This document shows, piece after piece, positions 52,739-62,191 of a stretch of 64,000 nucleotides of DNA. The notes under the pieces were generated by a model. It saw only the letters and a list, made by a program, of their open reading frames with translations. It did no database searches and had not been told where the DNA came from. Location of the stretch: positions 1-64,000 of the forward strand of contig CBDBIZ010000008.1 in NCBI GenBank assembly GCA_965206195.1, read 5' to 3'. The first letter of the stretch is position 1. Every line of letters begins with the position of its first letter. Origin of the DNA: JAAOIF01 sp965206195. GTDB lineage: Bacteria > Pseudomonadota > Gammaproteobacteria > PS1 > Pseudothioglobaceae. Position numbers and translations under genes: made by a program.

Positions 52739-53659
52739 ATGAAGAATCTAATACTTGCATTTATTTTGATCAGCCTGATATCAAATTGTTCACAAGAAAA
52801 TGATGAACCATTGTCTGAACAGTTTACCGGAGAAGAACTTTTTAGTTCCCTTTTCTTTCTTCAAGGAAACGCCGTTCCTGAAATTTCTCAACTCTCTTCG
52901 TTAAGACAAGAAATCGAACAAGCGATTGAAGGGGAATTTGATGAGTCTATTACTACAATAAAGGATGAAGTTATTAAGACTATTTCAGAAAATAACCTTG
53001 ATTTCTTTGACCAGTTTCAATCCGATATACAAAGTGGAGATCATTTAAGAATCGAGAATGCAATTGAATATGGAACAATGGAACTTAGAAGAGCTTCAAG
53101 GTTCATTTTAGACAATCAAATAGACAAATTGGCAGAGGAGATTAGAACGCTAGATGAAATTGAGTTGAAAGAATATTTAGGAGAAGATCAAATTTTAAAG
53201 ATAAACGATTTAAAAAGTGGTGATCCTGAGTTACTCAAAGAGTTCTTATTTAATGAATTTATATCTCAAATCAGATTTGATCCAGCGGGGAGGCAAACAT
53301 GTCTGGCAGTAGTCTTGCCTACGGCTGTTGCGGTTGGTGTTGTAGTAGTTGTTGCAGCTGGGGGTGTTTTTGATGTAGGGATTTCTATGAACGTAGTTAT
53401 TGGATACAATTATGCCCTAGCAAGTTATACTTATGTTGTTTCAACTGGAGAAACCGGACAAACTTGGATGTTCTTCAACGCAGGTGTTATAAATTATCTT
53501 GCAAGCTGGGGAAGTGGTGATGATTGCGAAACATACGGAGATTGCAATCCAGATGAACACGATGATACGGACTCTCAAAGTTCTAGAGTTGTAAAAAGCT
53601 TATCATTTGAGTTATTCGTAAATGAAATAGCAGAAAATCTGAGCAGTCATGCATCCTAA
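52739..53659 (+). CDS. sdpC: SdpC-family antimicrobial peptide precursor, second operon
   Basis: A 306-aa precursor, lipobox ISNC. The family signature is FTGEELFSSLFFLQGNAVPE, close to SdpC of Bacillus, and ENNLDFFDQFQSDIQSGDHL is the propeptide helix. The toxin-like hydrophobic stretch VVLPTAVAVGVVVVVAAGG (about 197-215) follows a single Cys (RQTCLAV). It differs strongly from the precursor at 41294, so specificity probably differs. The C-terminal tail (CETYGDCNPDEHDDTD) is longer. sdpI starts within its last codons. Confidence 0.83.
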   Translation: MKNLILAFILISLISNCSQENDEPLSEQFTGEELFSSLFFLQGNAVPEISQLSSLRQEIEQAIEGEFDESITTIKDEVIKTISENNLDFFDQFQSDIQSGDHLRIENAIEYGTMELRRASRFILDNQIDKLAEEIRTLDEIELKEYLGEDQILKINDLKSGDPELLKEFLFNEFISQIRFDPAGRQTCLAVVLPTAVAVGVVVVVAAGGVFDVGISMNVVIGYNYALASYTYVVSTGETGQTWMFFNAGVINYLASWGSGDDCETYGDCNPDEHDDTDSQSSRVVKSLSFELFVNEIAENLSSHAS

Positions 53660-54047
53660 ATCATTAGAAGAGACCCACTTATTTGTATGGGTGAGTGTAA
53701 ATGTTCTTTTTTTCTTTTTTCTAGTATTTATCATCCTGATACGGGTAAAAGGGTGGGCTAAAAAACGCAACTCGTTAACAGGCTATAGAACAATCATGTC
53801 TTTTCGGAGTGAAAAAGTTTGGAATTATACTAACAACATTTTTTTTAAACTATTCTTTTATTTAAACTCCATCTGTTTAGGTATGAATACTATTCATTTT
53901 GCAGTTAAAAAGAACTATTTTTTGGCATATAACCTTAGTCTGAAGATATACTTTATCTCCTTAGTAGTTTTAGTATTATTAATTGAAATTTTAGCAATTA
54001 TCAAGTTTAACTGGAAAGGAGAATCAAGGAATTCTAACAATGAGTAA
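53649..54047 (+). CDS. sdpI: SdpI-family immunity protein, second operon
   Basis: A 132-aa protein with three hydrophobic helices and the signature NSLTGYRTIMSFRSEKVWNY (TNN follows). It overlaps sdpC by 11 nt and sdpA by 8 nt. In this operon immunity follows the toxin directly (C-I-A-B), unlike the first operon (C-A-B-I). It is the closest relative of the fragment at 12439. Confidence 0.85.
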   Translation: MHPKSLEETHLFVWVSVNVLFFFFLVFIILIRVKGWAKKRNSLTGYRTIMSFRSEKVWNYTNNIFFKLFFYLNSICLGMNTIHFAVKKNYFLAYNLSLKIYFISLVVLVLLIEILAIIKFNWKGESRNSNNE

Positions 54048-54588
54048 TTTCAAACAACAAGTATTATTTGTATTATTGATTTTTATTTATGGTACGTTAA
54101 TCTTTCTTATTGCTGATGCCTCTTTGGGTTATAATACAATACCTATTAGTAAATCATTCAACAAAATTACATTTGCTATTAGTCCTCAGGGATGGGGATT
54201 TTTTACGAGGAACCCTAAAGAACCACTAATAGACCTATATAAAATCAAAGATGATAAAATTAAAAAAATATCCATTCCTAATGCCAGTCTAAAATATTTT
54301 TGGGGATTCAATCGAGGAATGAGAATAAGTTCTTCACAGATAGCTTATTTTGCGGATCAAATTCCAGAAGATAGGTGGATATATGACCCCAGCTATAAAG
54401 CAGACTCCATAATTCAGGTTTCCACTCCATTTAATGTACTAAATGATTTTTCATATCCTGTGCATTGTGGAAAACTCCTTCTTGTTAAAACGCAAAGGAT
54501 TCCTTGGGCTTGGTCGAAACATAGAGAAAAGATAAAAATGCCTCGTTCAGTGGTAATCATTGATGTAGCGTGTCGTGCTAATGAATAA
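54040..54588 (+). CDS. sdpA: SdpA-family toxin maturation protein, second operon
   Basis: A 182-aa protein with an N-terminal membrane helix and the hallmarks PQGWGFFTRNPKEP and TQRIPWAWSKHREK. Full length. Overlaps sdpB by 14 nt. Confidence 0.87.
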   Translation: MSNFKQQVLFVLLIFIYGTLIFLIADASLGYNTIPISKSFNKITFAISPQGWGFFTRNPKEPLIDLYKIKDDKIKKISIPNASLKYFWGFNRGMRISSSQIAYFADQIPEDRWIYDPSYKADSIIQVSTPFNVLNDFSYPVHCGKLLLVKTQRIPWAWSKHREKIKMPRSVVIIDVACRANE

Positions 54589-54931
54589 TTGGAATTCTTA
54601 TATTCGATTACTGACCATTCAAAATCCATATTCAAGTACTCTAGGACTGGTACGGAGTTTACTTGCATTATCAACTTTACTAACTCTTCTTTTCAATGAT
54701 TCAGGTTCCATTTTTTCATCGCCTCTTTCAACACAAATTTGTACTTCTGGAATTAAAGAATTATCGCTGTATTGTTTGTTTAGTGGAGGTGATCTTTATA
54801 TTGCCAGAATAGTATCAATCCTTATTCTTGTACTTGTGATTGTCGGAATTTATCCACGTGTTACTGGTGTTTTACATTGGTGGGTGAGTTTAAGCTTTTT
54901 TATTTCTACTCCTTACGTGGATGGAGGAGAT
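54575..54931 (+). pseudogene. sdpB: SdpB truncated by IS3 copy e
   Basis: The first ~119 residues show the SdpB signature (IQNPYSSTLGLVRSLLALST, RVTGVLHWWVSLSFF, PYVDGGD). The IS3 element begins exactly in the conserved GGDQI motif, and about 180 residues with the remaining helices are lost. Without SdpB the second operon is unlikely to make mature toxin, unless SdpB of the first operon (42590) substitutes. Confidence 0.88.
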
Positions 54932-54961
54932 TGGACTTGCGACAAAAAAGTGGACAAATAG

Positions 54962-55819
54962 TTAAGCGCATTTTGAATAATTGATTTTTCCATATTGTTC
55001 GGGAGTTTTGTATCCCAGGTATGCGTGTTTTCTTTTTCTATTGTACCATATTTCAATAAACTCGAAGACCTCTCTTCTGGCTTGTAGTATGGAATTGAAC
55101 CGAATATGTTTGACCATTTCAGATTTGAGTATTTTAAAGAAATTCTCGGCTACAGCATTGTCCCAACAATTTCCCTTTCGACTCATACTTTGAATCACTT
55201 GATGGTTTTTGAGTTCATTGCTAAAAGCATAAGAGGCATACTGTACGCCTTGATCTGAGTGGAAGATCATCCCGGGTTTGACCACCCTGTTTTGTCTGGC
55301 CATCTTCCATGCAGCCATTATGGTGACTTGAGTTGTCATGGAGGTGCTGGTTGACCATCCAATAACCTTTCTGTCGAATAAATCCATGATAGTGGTCAAA
55401 TAAACCCATCCCTGATCTGTTGGCAGATACGTGATATCAGACACCCATTTTTGAGAGGGTTCCAAGGCATGGAAGTCCCTGTTTAGGATATTTTCAGCCA
55501 CAGGAAAGTTATGCCTGGAGTCTGTTGTAGTTCCTCTGAACTTCTTACATGTAATGCTCTTGAGCCCCTCTGCACGCATGATACGAGCTACCCTGGGGCG
55601 AGAAACTATCCAGCCAAGATCATGCAACTCATCGGTAATCTTTGGACTCCCATACCTGCCTTTACTACCCTGATATAAATCTTTGATCTGTCTGGTAACC
55701 TCTGTTCTTTCAATGGACCTTCGTGACGGCTCTCGTCCTAGCCACTCATAATAACCACTCCTGCTTACTTTAAAAGCCTGACACATCTTCTCAACACCAA
55801 ATTTGTGGTTGTAATCCAT
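54962..55819 (-). CDS. IS3-family transposase OrfB
   Basis: A 285-aa DDE transposase identical to copy a. Intact. Confidence 0.92.
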   Translation of the reverse strand: MDYNHKFGVEKMCQAFKVSRSGYYEWLGREPSRRSIERTEVTRQIKDLYQGSKGRYGSPKITDELHDLGWIVSRPRVARIMRAEGLKSITCKKFRGTTTDSRHNFPVAENILNRDFHALEPSQKWVSDITYLPTDQGWVYLTTIMDLFDRKVIGWSTSTSMTTQVTIMAAWKMARQNRVVKPGMIFHSDQGVQYASYAFSNELKNHQVIQSMSRKGNCWDNAVAENFFKILKSEMVKHIRFNSILQARREVFEFIEIWYNRKRKHAYLGYKTPEQYGKINYSKCA

Positions 55820-56133
55820 TATGAATTTGAATATTTGTTGTCTCCCTTGGAGAAGATGCTTATGGCCTTTTTTAGAATCTCTCGTTCTATTTGGGCATCC
55901 TTTAATTCCTTTTTCAGCTTGGCTACCTCTTTCTGTTCAGGGGTCATATTGACATTGCCATGACCAGAAAAACTTCCGGCTCCAAATTGTTCGTGTTCTC
56001 GTTTCCATCTGCAAACCAACTCTGACCGTATCCCTAATTCATCAGCTATTTCCTTAGGGGGCTTACCTCTCAAACACAGATTGACTACCATTTCCTTGAA
56101 CTCTTTATCGAAGTATCTTCTTTCTCTTTTCAT
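55819..56133 (-). CDS. IS3-family transposase OrfA
   Basis: A 104-aa HTH and coiled-coil protein identical to that at 3524. Confidence 0.92.
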   Translation of the reverse strand: MKRERRYFDKEFKEMVVNLCLRGKPPKEIADELGIRSELVCRWKREHEQFGAGSFSGHGNVNMTPEQKEVAKLKKELKDAQIEREILKKAISIFSKGDNKYSNS

Positions 56134-56221
56134 ATACAGTAAATTTAGCTTTAACGAGCTTAACTTACTGTCCAGTCAAATGTAGCAGCTCCATATCTTA
56201 GAAACCTTATTTGCGATAATA

Positions 56222-57757
56222 ATGAAATTAAGAACTGTAAACCCGCATAGGTTCATCGCCTTGGCTACTTTGATTCTAGGAATCACATCCTGTCAAAAAG
56301 ATACGGAAGTTTTGGAAAGTGATTTTGAACCCCAAGAAACTTTCTCTGAAACTAACGGTCCAATAAAGTTGGGTAATAAACTGGAGAACCCCTACTCCAT
56401 AGAAAACATGAGAGTGGCCTATAAAAATCTCAAAGAATCAAGTTCAGGTCGCATTGTCAATGAAACTGAGTTACAAGCATCACACCTCTACCTTAGGTTT
56501 TTACCTGAATCTGATTATCAACTGGATTTTTTAAACGAAGATACCTCTTTAGTTTTCTTTGATTACCCCTTAGATTATGAATTTGAGGAATTAGGCGATT
56601 ATTATCACGACCCTTCTATTCCTGATTCACTACCCACTTGGCAGTATACTGTTGTTCCGATTGATTATAAACTTCCAAATGTATATTTCGAGCTTTTGGA
56701 CTCAGCCTACATTCCACCTGTTGATGAAGCAGAAGAAAACACCAACGGAAGAAGCTCAAATTATGACTTTGAATTCCTAAACCTTTTAGAAGAGGAGGCT
56801 TTCACAATTACAGGAAATGGATCAAACTCCGCAAACGCGCGAAACTGTAAAAACTACAAACCTTCGGGATACATACGTATTGGCCAGACAGGTGCCTATA
56901 GCCTACCTCTCAAAGGTGTAGAAGTGAGATGTCAAAATTTTCTTAAGATTAAAAACACCTTTACGAATGATGTTGGTTATTATTATATCAACAAAAAGTT
57001 TAGGAGAAGTGCAAGAAGGAGTGTTATTTTCAGTAGATACGAGTTCGAGATAAAAGACGGATGGCTTAGTAAAGCCAAGTACGTTAGAGGAGAGAAATGT
57101 GGAAGTTGGAGTGTTACTTTTGATGTAAACTCAAAATATGCTTATTACTCTCATATATTTCGTGCGGCTTTTCGATATTATTATCAGGATATTCTTGGAC
57201 TAAGAAGGCCTCCTAAAAACGGCGTTTTAAAAACGAAGATGGGTATTCGTGCACATAGTGGTAATGGTGATGGATCTGTAGGCAGTCATGCCGCACATAA
57301 ACGGTTTTTGGGAAATCAAATATCCATTTGGACAAGGACAAGGACACCTTCATATACCTATGGAACAACCATACATGAACTAGCTCATGCTGCGCACTGG
57401 GCAATGGATAAGAGCAATTATAACAAAGGCCATGATATAGTTGTAGAATCTTGGGCTAATGGAGTTGAATGGGCATTAACTACAATGGAATATTCGCCAT
57501 ACTATGGAACGGTTACAGAAAATGGCAAGTACACAAACGTAGTAATTGACATGATTGATGGATTTTCATCTTCTAATCATAATGATGGATTTGAAGATGC
57601 TAAGAAGGACAATGTCACGGGCTATTCGATAAGAGAAATTGAAGATGCCTTAAAAGGTCAGAAAACTTGGAATGGTTGGAAAAATAATATTAAAAACAAA
57701 TATCCTAACAATGCTACTAAAAACAATTTGGATGTCCTCTTCAACGCTTGGCTTTAG
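56222..57757 (+). CDS. Zinc metalloprotease-like lipoprotein (HELAHAAHW)
   Basis: A 511-aa protein, lipobox ITSC. Same plan as the gene at 24379: LGNKLENPYSIENMRVAYKN, YYHDPSIPDSLPTWQYTV, a regulatory-like beta domain (LKGVEVRCQNFLKIKNTF, YYYINKKFRRSARR), then HELAHAAHW from His385 and VVESWANGVEWALTTM. The C-terminus GYSIREIEDALKGQKTW and VLFNAWL is conserved. It is the best preserved member in the right part of the array together with the one at 24379. Its cassette opening was lost at IS3 copy e. Identity to its relatives is moderate, so the family is diverse rather than recently copied. Confidence 0.8.
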   Translation: MKLRTVNPHRFIALATLILGITSCQKDTEVLESDFEPQETFSETNGPIKLGNKLENPYSIENMRVAYKNLKESSSGRIVNETELQASHLYLRFLPESDYQLDFLNEDTSLVFFDYPLDYEFEELGDYYHDPSIPDSLPTWQYTVVPIDYKLPNVYFELLDSAYIPPVDEAEENTNGRSSNYDFEFLNLLEEEAFTITGNGSNSANARNCKNYKPSGYIRIGQTGAYSLPLKGVEVRCQNFLKIKNTFTNDVGYYYINKKFRRSARRSVIFSRYEFEIKDGWLSKAKYVRGEKCGSWSVTFDVNSKYAYYSHIFRAAFRYYYQDILGLRRPPKNGVLKTKMGIRAHSGNGDGSVGSHAAHKRFLGNQISIWTRTRTPSYTYGTTIHELAHAAHWAMDKSNYNKGHDIVVESWANGVEWALTTMEYSPYYGTVTENGKYTNVVIDMIDGFSSSNHNDGFEDAKKDNVTGYSIREIEDALKGQKTWNGWKNNIKNKYPNNATKNNLDVLFNAWL

Positions 57758-58196
57758 TATGGCATTTGCTATACTGACATTCTGTGTTTCTTGTAATGAA
57801 ACAGAAGAATACCGCATATATGGTGATTTTAAATACGTAAATGAAACAAATCATGAAATTTCATTGAACTATTTAGCATATGATAGCAGCGATGTATTTG
57901 AGATCACAACGATTCCTTCTGGTGAGTCCATGGTGATTGAAGCAATAGCTCCTTCAGAAAAAAATGAGAAGAATCTGGACAACTGTGATTGTCAAAAATT
58001 GCTAATGGATTTGATTGGATATGACTATCCGAATCTCATCATTTTCGACAATGAACTCTGTAATTACTTTGAAATAAATAAAAGCTATCTCTACAACTTG
58101 GATTCATATGAGCAAACTCAGATTAGCCAAAGAAATTTTCAATTTACCTATAGGTTTACTGAAAAAGATTATGATAAGGCCGTGGAATGCAATTAG
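57732..58196 (+). CDS. Small lipoprotein paired with metalloprotease
   Basis: A 154-aa protein. The ATG at 57732, inside the protease end, gives MSSSTLGFSMAFAILTFCVS with lipobox CVSC. Mature part: YRIYGDFKYVNETNHEISLN, CDCQ, and a C-terminus FQFTYRFTEKDYDKAVECN that fits the partner family. Overlaps the protease by 26 nt, the same overlap as at 25955, so coupling is conserved. Confidence 0.72.
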   Translation: MSSSTLGFSMAFAILTFCVSCNETEEYRIYGDFKYVNETNHEISLNYLAYDSSDVFEITTIPSGESMVIEAIAPSEKNEKNLDNCDCQKLLMDLIGYDYPNLIIFDNELCNYFEINKSYLYNLDSYEQTQISQRNFQFTYRFTEKDYDKAVECN

Positions 58197-58202
58197 GACT
58201 TT

Positions 58203-58318
58203 CGCTAACAATCGATAAAATGAATTGCGCCTATTTTCTTCGTAGAAAGGCAAGAAGAGAATTGAAACTACGGAATCTTGGAGAGAGTAGGCGCACTCAT
58301 TTTATCTGAGCGTTAGCG
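58203..58318 (+). other. attC-like site 30
   Basis: Left box CGCTAAC, right box GTTAGCG. Arms CGATAAAATGAATTGCGCC and GGCGCACTCATTTTATC pair. Confidence 0.9.
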
Positions 58319-58375
58319 AGCACTGCGGTATCTAAAAAACAAGCAGCATGGATTACAATGTACTACTACCTATTT

Positions 58376-58673
58376 TTAGACCATTGTAAGCTGTTTGTTA
58401 ATTATTTTCACGCAGTACCTCTCAATAGCATCTTGAAGTGCTTCGGTCTGCGTGTTTTTATCCAAACTGTTGGACAATTTCCAACCGACTATGAATCTAC
58501 TGTAAACATCTATGATGGCAGTCAGATACATGAAGCCTTTTTTCATGGCTACATAGGTAATATCAATAGCCCATACCTGGTTGGGACGGACAATCTCCAA
58601 GTTCCGCAATAGATATTTGTGTACATACCTGGCTTTACTCAGCTTACTGAGATTCTTTTTGGGGTAAATAGTC
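58376..58673 (-). pseudogene. Fragment of another IS3-family OrfB
   Basis: About 98 codons: TIYPKKNLSKLSKARYVHKY, then NLEIVRPNQVWAIDITYVAM and GFMYLTAIIDVYSRFIVGW. This is the start of the rve core of an IS3-family (IS150-like) transposase clearly different from the five IS3 copies here. It is truncated at both ends, on the right by the IS5-like element. The first catalytic Asp (AIDITY) is present; the rest of the DDE triad is lost. Confidence 0.85.
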
Positions 58674-58691
58674 GACCCTTAAAAAGGGTTT

Positions 58692-60200
58692 TCAGGCTTG
58701 AATATTTACAATCTGGATTTTTCTGTTGTACAACACTAACATGCTCTTTATTTTGGATCTGGTTATTTTTAGCCAAAAAGCTTTCTCTTTAAGCTTTTTC
58801 ATTAATTTTTTGTAGTTAAACCCTGCTGCTGCCAGCATAAAGTTGATACTATCCCCTAATTGTCCCTTCAGGAAGTTCCTTGCTACTCTGTGATCTGCTT
58901 TAAGGTGTCCTATGATAGGTTCTATGGCAGCTCTTCTTCTAAAATGTTTCCGTTTTTTGCGTTTCTGATAAAGGGTATCTCTCTTTAAGGGTGGTTTTGG
59001 AATATTTATTTGGGTATTTCCTACTACTTGTTTGCCCTTGTAACCTCTATCAACACTTGCTGTTTTGGGGGTTTTACCTGTTAGCTGTTTGGTTTGTATC
59101 AATACATCTTCTAAGGTATGACCATCATAAACATTTGTCTTAAAAGTCATAGCCCCTACGATAATGCCACTCTTTTGGGTCAGTACCACAGAGGCTTTAC
59201 AGCCATATTCATATTTCTTATGGGCTTTACCTTTGCTCATACAATAGACTTCTGGCTCATGAAGACTGTAAATCTTGTTCTTGCTATTTCTCTGTTGGGC
59301 GAGTACTTTTTTAAAGAGTTCCAAATCACTAATACAGGCTTCATCGGGCAATTTACGTTCTAATTCCCTTACCAGTCGACCAGCAATGGTTCTGAGTTTT
59401 CGTTGGGCGGCATTCGCTTTTTTTCTACGTTTGGGGTGGGTGGCGTTATAGGTGTCTCTTACCAATTGCTTTGAGGTTCGCTTGTAGCTCCTGCGTAAAG
59501 TGATCCCTTGTTTGTTGGCTATTTTTACACATTTATCAATAATCTTTTTATGTTGCTTTGCATCGGTGGGATAGGTTATATTCTTCTCCTGAACGGTACT
59601 ATCGATGCTTACATTAATTTCTTGACCTTCCTTACCGTGTTTGACTATCGAATGTTGCAATATCTTCTCTACTCCTTGCTGACCTATACGCTTGCGAAAG
59701 AAAACCAAATCACTGGCTGCACAGGGTTGGCCCCACTGTTGGATACTGGCTCCAGAAAAGTATTGATAGTAGACGTTCATTTCCCAGTGTTTTTCTACTA
59801 AATCTTCATCTGATAGGCTGTACATGGCTTTTAGGATCAATAAGGAACTCATCAAACGTATGCTGTGAGCTGGACGGCCTTTCTTTGAATACAGGTCTCC
59901 AAATTCTTGTTCAAAATATTGCCAGTCCATTTGCTCTGTGAGAAGGTAAAGCTCGTTCCTGGGGTTGAGTTGTTCTTTTAACCCGGATTTGTCATTAGGA
60001 ATCGTAATGAGGACATAAATCACAATAAAACAGGCACTTATGTCGAGAGGCATAGCACCGCTATGGTGATTCGACAAGTCTGTGTTAAGTGTCTGTTTTG
60101 AAGTGATTTATGGACGTAATAGGTTTTCTAATGACAATTCCGGGTTTAAACTGGGAGCTAAAAAATTAAGTTGATTTGTTGGTTTTTTCTTTGCGCGCAT
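58692..60200 (-). pseudogene. IS5-like transposase, N-terminus interrupted by MITE
   Basis: The native start is the ATG at 60200: MRAKKKPTNQLNFLAPSLK, interrupted by the MITE, then EQLNPRNELYLLTEQMDWQY. DDE residues are in VSIDSTVQEKN, ASVDRGYKG and RRAAIEPIIGHLKADHRVA. The MITE plus duplication adds 168 bp, a multiple of three, and the MITE provides an in-frame start (MSNHHSGAMPLDIS) that would give a 461-aa protein lacking only the first ~19 native residues. It may therefore still be expressed in altered form. Confidence 0.85.
59982..60144 (-). mobile_element. MITE, 163 bp, copy 4
   Basis: Same ends as at 22800 in inverse orientation, flanked by TTTAA (59977-59981 and 60145-60149). Inserted into the IS5-like transposase gene. 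Confidence 0.92.
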
Positions 60201-60316
60201 TTGACCAGGTTTTAGGCTACAAGTTAACAAAACATGGTCTTTTTTGCAATGAAAATAACACCTTTTTATCATTCAACTATTTGGTAATCAATTATTTATA
60301 TTATTTTTTAAGGCTC

Positions 60317-60616
60317 ACCTACATATGGGACAAATCGGGAGGAGAGAAAAAAGAAGATCATAAATCTAGATGGAAATATACCGCACTATTCGAAGACCTT
60401 GCAGATGACAACAATCAATTAATAACACGTGGAGGAAATAGACCAAATGACAATGTAGAAGGCTATACCACCCGCCAAATGCAGGAGGCTGTCCGAAAAT
60501 CAAGAACGCTGGATCAGTTAGAAAGCGAACTGTGGAAGGTAAATAATCCTACCAAAGAACATTTGGGTGAACTTTTTGATTTCTATAAACGTGTCGAGGA
60601 CACCCGTAAACAATGA
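60317..60616 (+). pseudogene. 3' fragment of metalloprotease gene
   Basis: About 100 codons: TALFEDLADDNNQLITRGGN, GYTTRQMQEAVRKSRTLDQL and ELFDFYKR. This matches the C-terminus of the protease at 49401 (VFVDLMDDYNQLDVRGGD, LFDFYLQF). The catalytic part and start were lost at the IS5-like element. Its stop overlaps the partner lipoprotein start. Confidence 0.85.
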
Positions 60617-61159
60617 TGCTTATGAAAAAGGTGAGTCTTTTAACTTTGATCTGTTTCATTTTTCTCACGGGGTGTACTGACAGAGGTACAACACCTTCCA
60701 GTACAAAGATTACTCGTATCATCAAGAATGAAAGTGATTATCCGGTACTTATTAAGAGTTATTTTAACCAACCAGACCCTCCACTTGATACGGTGGCTGA
60801 GATTAACCTAAATACGGGAGAAAGTCATTCGGCTACTGGGTTTTACGTAAGCGGTCCTCTTACCTCATCAAGAGTTGAAGAGGGACTAATAGAAACGTTA
60901 GTTTCTGTGGATTCCGTGGTAGTGGTTTTTGATAATGAAAAATACCAGGTTCATTGTCTTGTTTTAAACCCTAATTGTAATGTAGACAAATTGGATAGAA
61001 AAATTATTTTGTCAGACCCTTCGACAAATGATTTAGAACATCTTGGTTATGACCTAGAAAAAAATGGGGGGAAATAACAGAGAATGGATTTACACTATAA
61101 CCAATGAAGACTATGAAAATGCCGTAGACTGTAATGGACATCCAAGATGTGGTGAGTAA
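60613..61159 (+). pseudogene. Small partner lipoprotein with a 3' frameshift
   Basis: The signal MKKVSLLTLICFIFLTGC (lipobox LTGC) and RIIKNESDYPVLIKSYFNQP match the family. After DLEKN the frame hits a stop in the run ATGGGGGGAAATAA; a shift there gives GNNREWIYTITNEDYENAVD and CGE, the conserved ending. A homopolymer indel (run of six G) is the simple explanation, either real or a sequencing error. Confidence 0.78.
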
Positions 61160-61163
61160 AAGC

Positions 61164-61279
61164 TACTAACAATAGATAAAAATGAATGCGCTTACGTTCT
61201 TCGCAAAAGGCAAGAAGTCAATCCGAAACTTCTGAGCCTTTGGAAGGGGTAGGTGCATTCATTTATAAAAACGTTAGAA
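61164..61279 (+). other. attC-like site 31
   Basis: Left box TACTAAC, right box GTTAGAA. Arms GATAAAAATGAATGCGC and GTGCATTCATTTATA pair less well than in other sites. The left end AGCTACTAAC is of the same type as site 28. Confidence 0.85.
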
Positions 61280-61336
61280 TCAATGTTCTAATTTTTCGTT
61301 AGCTTTAATCTTTATTTAATCAAAACAAAACTCACA

Positions 61337-61741
61337 ATGAAAAAACGTATTCACTTATTTGTAAAACAATCATTCGGACTCATAATGGGTCTTTTTATTT
61401 TTATCTCTTGCCAACAAATTAGTGACATCCTTCCTACTGATCCTTCATCCGAATTTCAACGAGATGGATCACCGATGATCCTCGGCAAACAACTTGAGAA
61501 CCCCTACTCAGTGGAAAACATGAAGAAGGCACTAGAAACTAATGTTTGTTATACGACTAGCATCACACCAAGAAATCTGAATGAGTTTCCGCAGGATCGA
61601 GTATCCGGATACACTATAGCTCAGATTGAGCAGGGATTAAGGGGAGCAAGATCTTGGGATCAATGGAGAGACAACATGATTATTAGGCATTCAAATGCCA
61701 CTGAAAATAGATTAAACGAGTTATTTGCTAATTGGTATTAA
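61337..61741 (+). pseudogene. Metalloprotease gene with large in-frame internal deletion
   Basis: 134 codons. The N-terminal signal (FIFISC) and LGKQLENPYSVENMKKALET are joined directly to the C-terminal GYTIAQIEQGLRGARSWDQW and NELFANWY. About 400 residues including the zinc motif are missing, yet the frame is kept. It cannot be a protease. It may still be expressed as a short lipoprotein. Confidence 0.85.
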
Positions 61742-61761
61742 TATGAGACTCTTTATCTTTA

Positions 61762-62172
61762 TTGATGACCCTTCAGGCACTTATTTTATTGAATTCGTGC
61801 GATGGAGGAAAGAAAGCATTCTCAAAGTATGAGATTTTAAATGATACTGATCATAAAATAGTTTTAAAGTCTTATGATAGATCAAATAGTAATCTTCAAA
61901 AAACAATACAAATGGCTAACAAAGGCGACAGTTGGGAATCAGAAAGGTTTCAGACTTCTGAACCTGGTGGAGGTATTTTGTCACCAGACAAAGTTCTGAA
62001 AGGAGACTCAATTCGAATTGAATTTGATGCTGAAAGGTTAATTATTTATATAGGTGAATATTCTGAAAGAAATATTTTATATGAAGAGAATTTTAAGATA
62101 CACGTTCAAGATGAAGAAAATACTATAAGAAGATTTACATTCACTGAGCAAGATTATGAAAAGGCTGAATAA
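61762..62172 (+). CDS. Small lipoprotein paired with deleted metalloprotease
   Basis: About 136 aa. Mature part: CDGGKKAFSKYEILNDTDHK, IVLKSYDRSN and a C-terminus TIRRFTFTEQDYEKAE, as in the partner family. The signal sequence is short from the ATG at 61765 (MTLQALILLNSC). A better start, ATG at 61743 (MRLFIFI), is in another frame, so a small indel near 61763 probably damaged the signal peptide. Confidence 0.62.
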   Translation: MMTLQALILLNSCDGGKKAFSKYEILNDTDHKIVLKSYDRSNSNLQKTIQMANKGDSWESERFQTSEPGGGILSPDKVLKGDSIRIEFDAERLIIYIGEYSERNILYEENFKIHVQDEENTIRRFTFTEQDYEKAE

Positions 62173-62191
62173 AAATTGGAAGTAACACTTT

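Larger units (their letters stand above)
54932..56193 (-). mobile_element. IS3-family element, copy e
   Basis: 1262 bp, same ends as the others. Flanks GAT and TAT do not match, and the two sides belong to different cassettes (sdpB on the left, a protease leader on the right). This is a recombination or deletion junction. Confidence 0.92.
58675..60315 (-). mobile_element. IS5-like element carrying a MITE
   Basis: A transposase gene with short non-coding flanks. Outer ends read CCCTTAAAAA on the left and, inverted, GCCTTAAAAA on the right, so boundaries are approximate. It lies between an IS3 fragment and a truncated protease gene and is itself interrupted by a 163-bp MITE. Confidence 0.75.

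Noticed and set aside
58358..58612. Plus-strand frame over the IS3 fragment
   Set aside because: It is the shadow of the transposase fragment on the minus strand, which has clear rve-domain sequence.
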